Shown here: positions 54,199 through 64,000 of the stretch, piece by piece
Layout of the letters: each line of letters starts with the position of its first letter
Numbering within the stretch: the stretch's first letter is position 1
Assembly (NCBI RefSeq): GCF_901709675.1
Contig: NC_051092.1
Coordinates: forward strand, 1,244,491-1,308,490
Length of the DNA stretch: 64,000 nt
Reading direction: 5' to 3'
Source: Syngnathus acus
Taxonomy: Eukaryota; Chordata; Actinopteri; Syngnathiformes; Syngnathidae
Notes under the pieces: generated by a model
What the model was told of the DNA's origin: nothing
The model's input: only the letters and a program-made list of their open reading frames with translations
Database searches by the model: none
Made by a program: the position numbers and the translations under genes

Positions 54199-57100
54199 TC
54201 AGATTCGTATGTGGAAAGTACTAAGCAAGGCACAACATGGGAGACAGTACAGGCTTGATATTTGTGGGAGTCCAAACATGATTAACCCTTCATAATTTAG
54301 GAGAAGCACATCTATGATTTGCATTGATCATTTGATTAAAAGGAATCTGTGCCAGGTCATTTCCTGTCGGACAGCTGACTGTGAATTAAACCGACATTTT
54401 TAGAAATCGCTACCTCTAAAGTGGCACAAAGATTTAGAGTTTTTTTAAAATACAATTTTGGTTATTTTTCTAATTGTGATCCCTCAAGGGGAAATTCAAC
54501 CCACATTCGGTTAGTGATGGGAAAATGAAGCTTCAACTTTGCTTCATGAACCAATTCTATTTTTAAACCATTATAAATGTGACTCAGTGTACAATTCAGC
54601 CCAAGGTTGAACAGAGAGTATCAACTCGTGGAGTAAAAAAAAAAAAAATACAACTGGTTCATGAAACAAAGTTGAAGCTTCATTTTCCCATCACTCCACT
54701 TTGCACAACAGAGACCCCGAGATCCAACACATGCAGGGAGTGAAGTTAATTACCTTAAGAAATCAGGAGCCCTTGATATCATATTTTCAAAATCAGCAAA
54801 GGAGAGTTTATTGTCTCCATCCAAATCCGCCTCTTCGATGGCCTTCTCACACACCAGCTGCACCTCCTCCGGAGTCAACTCCTCCTTTGTCAGCCTGTTC
54901 AGAGTTTTTTCCAGGTCCTCTTTACAAAGGTAATTATCCACATTGAAATCTACCCGGCAACAAAGAAGGCGCTGATGATTATTCACGTCCTCAGACCGTA
55001 TCAACAAAAAAAAAGTGATAAAGGAGCCTTTACCGTATATTTTGAAAGCGTATATGGCCTTCAGTTCCCGCGGAGCCATTTCACTGAGGACCGAGAACAT
55101 ATCCACAAATTCATTGAAGCTGAGATTCCCCATCCCATCCTCTGAGAAAGACTCAACAATCCTGTTACGGAATGGATTTTCCTTCAGAGGAAGGTAATAA
55201 CAACATTTACAAGAATTAATGCAATGACAAGCAAATACATGCCTGCAGTTCAGCCCATTTAGAACAATCATAGGCAGAGGAACACAGTTTTTTTTTTTTT
55301 GGGCGGATACCGGGATTTGGGGCTCATGTCTGTTATGTAATACGACCATTAGTGTTGAAAAATGGAGGCATTGCCGCTGGAATGGGGCACTTCATGGCAC
55401 ATTAACGTCCATGAGTTCACACAATGTGGTTAGGCGTACACTCAGATGGGTGATGATTAAAAATCAATTCGGCTTTTCTGAAAAGCAGAAGCATCGATCA
55501 GTGGTCGGCTGAGGTGACACCTTTGGCCATCCGTTTAGAGCTAGGGCGTCAAATTCATTTTGGTTGCAGGCCGCATGGTAGTCATCATTTTATTTGGAGG
55601 GCCGTGATGACAGTCAACGCTTTATATGATATCCAGAATAGGCTACAAAACAAACTGATTAATAACTAGTTTTGAAATCAGAGACGAGTAGAAATTGCTC
55701 AAATATTTGAGAAAGATGAATGGTAATAAAAATGGCTAACAATTTCACTGTTTTCTTAAAAGTAAAGACAATTGCAATTTTAGTATTGACACATGAAGTT
55801 GATGCACAATTTGTCCTGGGCCACATAAAATGATGCGGTGGGCCGTAACTGGCCCCTGGACCTTGAGTTTGACACCTATAATTTTGCGTAACGTCATTAA
55901 GATGTGCATTCAACAGCGACGAGATTCTCCCACTTACAAAATAGGACTGAGACAGATGTTTTTCTTTTTTTTTGGGGGGGGGGGGGGAGTCTGTTTTTAC
56001 CTTTAACTCTGGCATGTTGACTATCAAGGCTAAAGGTAATTTACAATCAGGATCTTTTGTGTAGTCCATTGGTACAAGATGAGGGGCCAATTCGTGGTAT
56101 CGACCATGCAACCTAGAGGAAATACAAAAAGTTTAGTCAGGACTTTGACAAAGCGGCTACAGATTTAATGATGGAATTTTTCACTCCACAAGCGATCATT
56201 TCTATTTTCCCCCACAGGGCAAAAACATGAACAAAGTTGACCAGTGACCCGTTTGCAGTCAACCTTTGAACTTCCACTTGACTGCATTAGCAACACTAGA
56301 TTGACCAGCACTTGATTCTTTCAATTGAACCGGTGTTTGATGAAAATGAAATATGGGCGTGAGCTATACCATGCAGAGGTTATAGCATACGGCCAAAGGG
56401 CTGAAAGCGGCGACCTTGTGACAATCAGTGATATCCCGTTTCTGCAGTCAAACATGGTGGGCAGATAGCAGGAGTGTTTTATGAAGGTCGTAAAGTGCGA
56501 GACCCCGTCGCGCCCTCGGCTGATTGTCCCCAGCCCAATGCTGGCCTTGGGATGAAAGTCAATTCGGTATCACCGAGGGAGACGATGTCATTCCGTTAAA
56601 GATGTGATTAAAGAATGTTTCATCACTTTGATTAGGCTGCATTTGAAATAAATCATCCGCATGCTGACTCGTGAGCATTATCACTCCGCTTCACGATTTT
56701 GGCATTTTCTCTCATTTATGGCTTTCAACAGGTCGGGAAAATGGGGCCACCCAATAATTCATTGTTGAATTTCCGCTGCAGTCGAAAGGCTGAAACTCTG
56801 TGATACACAGGACAGAATGTTCTAGATCTTTTTCAGTTTCTATCTGAGCAAAGCGTTTAAATCAAATTGGAAACTTTACTTACCGTAAGATTTCCTTGCG
56901 AGTGAAAAAAGTACAATCCTGCAATGCGAATAAACACAACAAGGTGGTAAATACACACAGCTCGGAATGCAATTAACAAGCTCTTCAAAAAGGATTTCCC
57001 TAAAGCCAAATCAGCCAAAAAAAATTCAAATCAATGTGTCACCTTTCTGATGAAAGACTTTCCACTTTATGTTATCACACATGCAACAATGAGGATGTTT

Positions 57101-57949
57101 TCTGCAGCCGTCTGGACATGAATACGGAGGGAGGAGTGTCCAGCAACGGAATTGTGTAACACTGCGCGACAGCCGTACCGGCGGGCGCCTTCATTTACAG
57201 AACATTTGTTCTGTCTGTCTGAGCTGTGAGTGCGGGTAGCAGTGCTGCAGCCAGTTCTGGGAGAAATTTTTTTTTTTTTTTTTTAAAAATGTGTATGCCT
57301 ATTGTAAAATTTGCACTTGTATTTAAATCAATTCAAGATTTATTGAACACATTAAATACCATTCAAACATGACTTCCTCCGTCCCATGAGTAATGAACTC
57401 CCCTTTTTGTCTATGCTAATATTATAATTAAACTGTGTGCCACTGAGGGACTTAAAAGGTAGCTGAAGTAAGAAGAGAAGCTCTTGAGGACCTAACTGTC
57501 TCCAGAGAGTAGAGTTTCACAGCATATCGCGCTGGCTTGGCATCAATTATTAAGGAGCACGTGTTCGATTATTGAGGACGTTTCTCAGTCCGTTGGCCTA
57601 ATCTGGTCTCGGATGGGGGCGACACCTCCGCACATGCGATCAAAAATGTCCGTCAAGATGACGCTTCGAATCAGTCATACGGTAAATCTCGAGTCTAACC
57701 CAAGTTGTTCATGAACAATAAGATAAAATATTACAAATTATTTTCCAGTTACTTCCAAAGAGTCTTCTATCGGTCTATAAGAAATGAGGCTATAGAACAG
57801 CGCATTATGTTAATATCATAATTACCAAGACAAGTCTTATTGAGCCTTTACTTTAAATAAAAATGTACGGTAATGAAGGAAAGCGCATGCTCGCTCACCT
57901 GGTAGGCATCAAGCTGTTCATCTGTAAAAATAGTCTGCTTGTTTCCCAT
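54199..57949 (-). CDS. cib2: Calcium and integrin-binding family member 2
   Basis: CIB2 is a small EF-hand protein that partners TMC1/2 in the hair-cell mechanotransduction complex; human mutations cause deafness. Coding exons are 57949-57899, 56918-56884, 56112-56001, 55181-55034, 54949-54754 and 54220-54199. Phases agree and give 187 residues, the same length as human. The start MGNKQTIFT has Gly2 for N-myristoylation. The middle reads [13 protein letters not shown] and [15 protein letters not shown]. Two canonical EF loops follow: [12 protein letters not shown] (about 116-127) and [12 protein letters not shown] (about 157-168). The last exon carries only 22 coding bases and supplies the conserved end STFHIRI, so stopping at the preceding exon would truncate the protein. 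Introns hold a palindromic MITE and a hAT-like repeat. Confidence 0.95.
54513..54695. mobile_element. Palindromic MITE in the last cib2 intron
   Basis: The left arm starts AGTGATGGGAAAATGAAGCT. The right arm (54650-54695) is its reverse complement for about 41 bp with one mismatch (C/T in the word CTTTGYTTCATGAACC). The 183-bp element has no coding capacity. The end pattern resembles hAT-type ends, but no target duplication was clear. Confidence 0.8.
55542..55879. mobile_element. hAT-like non-autonomous DNA transposon
   Basis: The left end has TAGGGCGTCAAATTCA and GGCCGCATGGTAGTCATC. The right end reads TAGGTGTCAAACTCAAGGTC on the other strand, so the ends are imperfect inverted repeats about 16 bp long. 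Paired GGGCCG words and GGCCCCTGGACCTTGAGTTT are typical of a widespread teleost hAT-derived repeat. It lies in a cib2 intron; no 8-bp target duplication was visible. Confidence 0.6.
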
Positions 57950-59609
57950 GTTTATCAAGTCATTTGTTGCTTATATGCATTGACAACACAGAGGGTCCAC
58001 AGCCTTTGCACAGTCCAATACATTTAGGGGCCGTGCAGTGAGCGTCTCCGTCGCAGGGTGAGTCGGCGATGCTGCAGTGTCTCTCTTTCATGAAGTGTCA
58101 TCAGTGACCGTGGGAGCCATGGCTGCAAAATGGTGAGGCTGCATTGAAGAGGACGGGGGGAAAAAAAAATAAAGAATGAGAAATAAAGAGCAAAAAAGAT
58201 GAGTGCGCCGTAGTGTGGTGACAAGGTCTACAGGCTGCTTCTGCGTCGGCTCCGCTGCCCACGGGAAAGCACTCCGGCCAATGGGATGTCAGATAAATAA
58301 ATAATCAAACGGTGGTGACTTATGATTTGCCGGTGAGAGCTGTCTTAATTACTGGGCTACAATGTGGATTTATGTGTGCACTGATACTGCTGGTTTTCCT
58401 GAAGCAATTACTCACCGCTGGAAAAAAAAATGACGATGTATTTTTTTTTATTCACTTGATGTATAAATGTGTAAACCACGCATACAGGAAAATGAGTGTT
58501 TATTCTGGGTCATTAATAAATGCTGAGTAAGATAAACGTTCAAAATAATGGGTCCTTGAAAAACCCGACTGAGACAAGCAAATATGTTAATGTTGCATTA
58601 CTTTTTTTTTAGTCATTACAAAATCAGCACTGATTTGATTACAGCAGGTGGATACTAGATTCGTAGATACTGTCCATCTCATATGGCCACAAGTCAAAGG
58701 TCCCATTATTTTAATTTATAAATACAGCCTATACATATTTATTCGAGTCTTGAGTGCATCTCAGGCAATGTCGTGCAATGTCAGATGACCTCACCTAATT
58801 GTCTCGAATTTGCAAAAACGCACTCGTGTTTCGGCCTCGAGCGACATTCCCGATGCACATCTCCAAAGTTGCAGCCAATTTTCTGAAATCCATATAGACG
58901 TCTCAGGTGGGATGAAAGACAGAAGAGTATCACAGTATTGACATACCTTTGCTGACCTCTGGCAGATCCTTTGGTGACTGATTAGGACGGACGGTCATTG
59001 TCATCCAAGATTGCCTGCAAGCCAGGAGGATAATGTCAACAGTTTGAATCTTGTTTTCCTTTCACTTAAAATGTGTTTTTTAAAATGGCACTGCACCTAA
59101 AAGTTAAAATGCAGCATTAAGGCTAATTGGTTTCATTTTTTAAAGGCTTTATTTGACACAAATTCTATTCCAGTTTAGAGTAAATGCTGTTTATTATTGT
59201 CAGATTAGCTAAACCACTTTTCGATTTACGTCGCCATTGCAAATGGGAGTCCGTCGTAACTCGAGTCACTCCTTTGGCTCCACTGTCTTGCGTACAACGT
59301 GGTCTTATGTGTCACAGTTGTGATGGAACCTGTTGCACACAAGCAACACGTCCACATGTATCAACAACCCCCAGCAGTTACACTTAAACCCGAATGAGCC
59401 GGCCGGCCGGCCGGTCGGTCAGCAACAGGACTCCCACGGTCCGCAGCCTCCCGCAGCCCAGCAACACTAATCCGAACCACACAGCAGGACACATGCCAAT
59501 TTCACGCTCCCCCTCCAAAATACCAGTTGTATCTGCACTCTGCTACGATTAATTCGCTCGTTTTGATATCAGCACATGTCACTTTTTTAAATCGGTAAAG
59601 TTAGCCAGG
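57950..59609. other. Divergent cib2-lrrc61 intergenic and promoter region
   Basis: About 1.66 kb separates the cib2 and lrrc61 start codons, which face away from each other. Untranslated cib2 sequence probably occupies the left part. A (CCGG)n run with GGTC units at 59399-59420 and a GC-rich stretch after it mark the likely lrrc61 promoter. No coding exon was recognised. Confidence 0.45.
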
Positions 59610-62126
59610 ATGGACTCGAAGCGAGAGAATATGAAAGAGCAAGGTAAGTTGTTACGTAGCTTGTTGCTACGCCGCCATGTTAGCCGCGGCTAGTGGCTAG
59701 TAGGAATCACCAACCCGGTTGGTTACGTAACATTGGTGAGTGTTCTTCTCAGAACAGCAATTAGCATTTTTGATTTTAATAACCCTCCCACTCTGGATCC
59801 GCGTGAATCAGACTCTCCGTGCTGTTTAACCGAGCCGCTTAAATATGCTAGCACTTAATGACTGCTAGTCATCAGGCTAAATGCTAAACACTTTATATCC
59901 GGGTTCGAACTGTGAACAAATCAGATCATAACGGTACCAAAACACAGGCACGTAGATTAAGTTGACATTATTTGTTGCATTTCACACCATCATTGCAGCA
60001 TTGAACCTGTGATCGGTGAAGGGAACCGAAAATGCCGAGGTTGAAAATAGAAGCTGTCACATGATCAGTTAACCTGCTGATCCTTTTAGTATTAAAGTGC
60101 ATTCTTAGTGAGGGGTCATAAAATAGTCATGTTGAAGAGTTCTTCAGAATTCTGCCTAAATGGAGCTCAGTCCAGACATAATCTTCATTCAGTCTGTAAG
60201 CCTACAGTAACTCCCTTTTAAATGTAAAATAGGGACTAAACTGAGCTGCCAGATGAGGCAGGCTCATTTGGAGAAAATATGCTATTTACAGATGATGGCT
60301 TGACTTATCCACTCGCCCCCCTCTTTAAACTGAGTGGACACTCAGTGCTTGCAGTGTTCTCTTCCTGCAGTGCTGACTCACAAATGATGTGCATGTGGAT
60401 GTGTTGCATTAGTGTGTGTGTGTGTGTGTGTGTGTGTTGTGCTACTGTATCTGCTGCAGTCCCCTGTTTGTTTCTCACAGAGGCAGAAGTGGAGAAGATA
60501 ACGGCTGTGCTGCTCAAGTCGCACTCGGGCGAGTTTGATTTGGAGTCCATACTGTTTCTGAAATTCAGAGGTCTAGGTAAGATTGCATGTTTTTTTTTTT
60601 TTTATTGACATGTTTACTTGCGGTTGATGAATTGTTTTGTGTCTTGATAGGAATACATGATCTTGGGTGCGTAGGAGAGTGTATGAATTTGGAGAGACTG
60701 GACCTGTCAGGAAATAATATTGTCAATTTAGCTCCGTTGTCGTCTCTCCGGCTGCTTTCTGTTCTCAATTTGTCTGCTAATAGGATTTCCAATTTAGGTA
60801 AGTATTCGGGAGTGATTCAATTTTGTTTATTGTCTAATGCTCCTACAGTCTTACCTCAAAATTCCAGTGCCCCCAAAATTGTTCAATTAAGAATTTCAAA
60901 TGTTTAATGCTCCATTATTTCAATCAAATTGTGATTTATGTTTGACCTTGGTGGTTCCACTGTATTTTCAAGAAATTGTTCATGTCCATATGTTTTCAGA
61001 ACCTTTGCACAGTTGTGAAAATCTACAGAATTTAAACCTTGCTGGTAATATTATCTCCAGGTATGGCAATTATCCCCATTGAATATATATTTTAAATTAT
61101 TTTATATGATCATTTATAGTTTGGCATTGCTTTACATTTGAATTTATGGTACCCCTTTAATATTTTAAAATGTACTATTATTTTTAATTCAAATAGAATG
61201 AGGCCTTTTTTTAGCCTTTAGCATAGAAAGTATTGTCTAAAGTGCTTTATGTTTCAGAGGGCGTGGTAAATAACTTCATTATTGTTTTTTTTTTTCAACA
61301 GTATTGATAACCTTCTCTGCCTTCAGTCTTTAAGGAAACTAGAAAGTATCCGTCTCAACGACAACACCTACAATTATTCAAATCCAGGTGAATTCTAATA
61401 ACTTTCTCTGCAAGCAAATAAGAAAGCAACTGAGTAAACTCATCCAATCTCCAATTCCAGTGTGCAGAAACGTGTCATATAGAACCTTAATTCTTGACAT
61501 GTTCCCCACTGTCAAGGTGCTAGATGGTAAGAGCTGTATACATTTGTATATTCCATTATTAGGACTACAAGTGTGACATGTTTGCTCTTTTTTTTTTTAA
61601 TTGTAGGTGAGAGAGTCGTTGGACGTGGGAGCGACTTGTATCAGCTATGCAAAGACATTGATGACACCATTAAAGGTGTGTACGGCGGTCATCCATTACA
61701 AAGTTGCATTTGGTTGTGCACCCTTTTGACAGCTAGGTGTTGAACGATGACTTTTTATTCCTCTTTAAATATTATTAGTCTGAATTGATGTCTTTTCCCC
61801 TCCTATTTGTAATGTGAAGCCGGCCTTTACAAGAATGGCCAACTTGTTGAACATCAGGATTGCAAGCCATGGGTGGAGGAAACTTTCTGGGAAATAAAAC
61901 GATCCAACAACGCCATTGTTGAAGAAGCCTACAAACAGTTTAACGGTAAAAGCTTCTGTATTGAACCAAAACACTTGTGATGTTAAATATACTCAAAGGA
62001 GACGTGTATTATTCTCCAGATATTCTCCATGAATGCAGACTCCTGAACAACAGAGCAACTCATGCAATTTCCCAAAGTGAAAGATCGATGAGCCTGAAGA
62101 AGCAACCGAAGCAGTACGCCATCTGA
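59610..62126 (+). CDS. lrrc61: Leucine-rich repeat-containing protein 61
   Basis: LRRC61 is a small, poorly characterised intracellular leucine-rich repeat protein. Nine coding exons are 59610-59643, 60481-60576, 60651-60797, 61000-61060, 61302-61387, 61461-61526, 61607-61675, 61820-61945 and 62020-62126. Phases agree and give 263 residues (human 259). Residues about 20-45 match human strongly (LLKSHSGEFDLESILFLKFR). Leucine-rich repeats follow: NLERLDLSGNNIVNLAPL, LSVLNLSANRISNLEPL and LQNLNLAGNIISSIDNL. Then comes a C-terminal cap (VLDGERVVGRGSDLYQLC) and a unique tail with PWVEETFWE and EEAYKQFNDILHEC. The first ATG after the CpG-rich block opens exon 1. Human LRRC61 is on chromosome 7, so this neighbourhood differs from human. 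Confidence 0.92.
60412..60437. repeat. (GT)n microsatellite in lrrc61 intron 1
   Basis: About 13 GT units end 43 bp before the acceptor of lrrc61 coding exon 2. Confidence 0.9.
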
Positions 62127-62540
62127 AGCGGGCGGGCCTATTTGTGTGTACTATAGCATGTATTTATTTAAAAATGCCCGTGCTGTATGTGCAGTAGTTT
62201 GACTAAGTTGAGCACAAGACCGATATTGTCAGAAAGTACGCGCTGCTTGTGGTGTTTCATAATGTTTGATATTGCACCCTATGCATTGGCTTTTGGAGGA
62301 TACTGCATTGTATGCGCAATCAGTTTGGACAGGAGATGTCTTGACTTGCGGACTTTACATTTAGTGCCGTTTCATAGCCTGCATTAATGCCGAGACGTAT
62401 GCTGCTAAAATGCCGAGATATTTCAAGTAAGAGCTTTTCCATTTTGCTGGATCATTTTGGGAGCCTCCAATTGCTGTACTTTTTTTTAACCCGTAGCAAA
62501 ATGTGATTGAATGTTCCATCTGTTTATACTTGTTTTATAC

Positions 62541-62546
62541 AATAAA
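62541..62546 (+). terminator. Polyadenylation signal AATAAA of lrrc61
   Basis: A perfect AATAAA lies 415 bp after the stop codon, the first good signal downstream. Confidence 0.65.
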
Positions 62547-62944
62547 GAGTATTGACAATACTTGCGCTGAAGCGTGCAATGCTTTATAATGACGATGCAG
62601 ATATCAAACCATCGGCTTTTTCTTTTTGAAATAGCGTTTTACGCCATCTGCTGGCGTCATAAGCAACATTCCCATCATTTTGCATTTTGATCCCTATCAT
62701 TTTTTTAAATTAATTCCACTTTTACGGATATACAGTACTGCACTTGAGCAGTATAATATACATTGTCCTATATATTTTTAAGCGAAGATAAAGGGAAATA
62801 GAACTAATGCATACGAGTAATAAAGAGATTTAGTTGGGCTATATTATTACTGTACTCGTCATAATTGATTTTCACAGTTTCTGTTTTGGAAACCGTGATT
62901 TTATATCATTAGATTTGGCACGGTTTCTTTTAATGTGACGGATT

Positions 62945-62977
62945 CACTTCCGCCTTGTGACAGGTAAAACAGGAAGT
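62945..62977. promoter_or_regulatory. Paired ETS/GABP-like sites upstream of idh3a
   Basis: CACTTCCG at 62945-62952 and AGGAAGT at 62971-62977 are ETS-core words in opposite orientation, about 250 bp upstream of the putative idh3a ATG. GABP (NRF-2) sites are usual at nuclear genes for mitochondrial enzymes. Binding is inferred. Confidence 0.4.
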
Positions 62978-63226
62978 AATCAAATATTTTACAATGTCGT
63001 GTCGTTCTTCTAAGCAAAGTTATTTACCATCCGCAACAATAACACGACGATAGACGTAGATGAAATAACACGTACTTTGACTTCGTGACTAATTGTTGCA
63101 ACTGTACCTGTTTTATTTTGAAAAGTAAATCAAAACTGCGATCCTCTCGGAATCGGAACTTGACCATTTTGTCTGCGGTTCTTCTGCGCCGCATCGACCT
63201 TGGTGGCTACTTGCTACTAGCTAAGC

Positions 63227-64000
63227 ATGGCGGGGAATGCGTGGAGGTCAGCGGTGAGTACGGGTATTCGCCAAATGTCTAATAATTAGTCTATTAACCT
63301 TCAACCCCCGATTACACATTAGTGTCTTTTATTTGTTGTCATGGTCTCAAATGTTCGGGATAGACGGTAACTGGCCACTTTGTCTCTTTGTCAGGCACGC
63401 CCTTGCTGTGGGTTACTATAGCAACCCAAAATCACATTTAAACACATTAAAACCTTCAATTTGCGTAATCGGCATTATTTTAATGTCACATATAGTCCGA
63501 GATCCACGTGACGGCAAATTTCCGAATTACTTCCGCATCGAGGCTCCAACTGTCCATGTAATGTTCCTCACTTACAGATTGTTAAGCTACTCAGAAAATG
63601 GAGTTTATCGATCAGTGGCCAGGATAAAATCAAGGCAAAGGAAGTAAGTTAATCTTAGTTTTGTATTACGCAGTATATTACTTATTTGAAGGCGAAATCG
63701 ACCGACTAGCTTAGTTGAGCTTCCCGTTTGATTTGAATGTCAATAGCAGTCATTTTCAAGCTTTTAACACAATCGTGGGCAGGAATTTCCCTTTGTATTT
63801 TCGATACGTGTGAACGTGTACATTTGTTTTTATATGAAGCACAATAATACACGTTTACTCGCTGGTATTTTTAGGGATTATCTCTGACACCGAGTGGAGT
63901 TTGAATATTTATGTGTCACCAAACACCTCATGTATGTTTTGCTCGACAGGCCCAGCATGTGGCAGGAGCCTTGAGAAAAGAGAGCAAGACATTCTCCCGT
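63227..64000 (+). CDS. idh3a: Probable NAD-dependent isocitrate dehydrogenase alpha subunit, 5' end (partial)
   Basis: IDH3A is the catalytic alpha subunit of the mitochondrial NAD-dependent isocitrate dehydrogenase of the TCA cycle. Exon 1 (63227-63253) encodes MAGNAWRSA and ends in a strong GTGAGT donor. Exon 2 opens after GCTCGACAG at 63949 and reads AAQHVAGALRKESKTFSR to the window edge, staying open. The MAGxAW start and the Arg/Ser/Ala-rich, acid-poor sequence fit a mitochondrial transit peptide and resemble human MAGPAWISKV. The catalytic domain lies outside the window, so the call depends on this short peptide and on position: human IDH3A adjoins CIB2. Another mitochondrial gene with a similar leader is possible. 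Confidence 0.55.

Noticed and set aside
59399-59420. GGCCGGCC run as a functional structured element
   Set aside because: It is a short GC-rich simple repeat at a CpG-rich promoter; nothing more can be supported.
63333-63647. Plus-strand 104-codon frame near the right edge
   Set aside because: It lies in the intron between putative idh3a exons 1 and 2 and shows no family resemblance or continuation.

Overview
This window is genomic DNA from a vertebrate, most likely a percomorph-type teleost fish. It shows GT-AG introns, compact multi-exon genes whose proteins align along their length with human orthologues, a tRNA-headed SINE-like element with an (ATGG)n tail, short palindromic DNA transposons, and many microsatellites. 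There is no sign of bacterial, phage, CRISPR or operon organisation. All gene calls come from splice-consistent exon chains worked out by eye and from remembered family sequences; no database was searched.

Layout, left to right: (1) 1-1633, the last coding exon of fbxl22 (+), preceded by intronic or upstream sequence that carries a D-box doublet near two E-boxes. (2) 1.65-18.4 kb, a long region without a recognisable gene, holding a SINE with a perfect 12-bp target duplication, a MITE-like palindrome, a retroelement 3' tail and an ~800-bp DNA transposon with near-perfect inverted ends. (3) 18.4-26.6 kb, ciart/CHRONO (+), a circadian repressor whose promoter and first intron contain CACGTG E-boxes, including a close pair. 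(4) 26.6-31.9 kb, a gene-free stretch with conserved-looking blocks. (5) 31.9-40.8 kb, dapk2 (-), with two alternative 3' ends: one encodes the Ca2+/calmodulin autoregulatory tail, the other a coiled-coil tail. (6) 41.4-49.6 kb, tbc1d2b (-), a complete 13-coding-exon Rab GAP gene, with ZNF143-like and CTCF-like sites beside its 5' end. (7) 50.6-52.5 kb, sh2d7 (+), an SH2 adaptor, divergent from tbc1d2b. (8) 54.2-57.9 kb, cib2 (-), a complete EF-hand protein gene. (9) 59.6-62.1 kb, lrrc61 (+), nine coding exons. (10) 63.2-64.0 kb, the first exons of what is probably idh3a (+), running off the right edge.

The genes do not form one pathway. The order matters mainly as synteny: from memory, fbxl22 and dapk2 are neighbours at human 15q22, and tbc1d2b-sh2d7-cib2-idh3a are neighbours at human 15q24-25, so this fish chromosome joins two blocks of the same human chromosome. 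ciart and lrrc61, which lie on other human chromosomes, are interleaved. No wholly new system was found. The most interesting observations are the choice between two dapk2 tails, the E-box array at ciart, the D-box doublet at the left edge, the ZNF143/CTCF-like pair at tbc1d2b, and two 21-bp near-identical forkhead-type blocks in the ciart-dapk2 interval.
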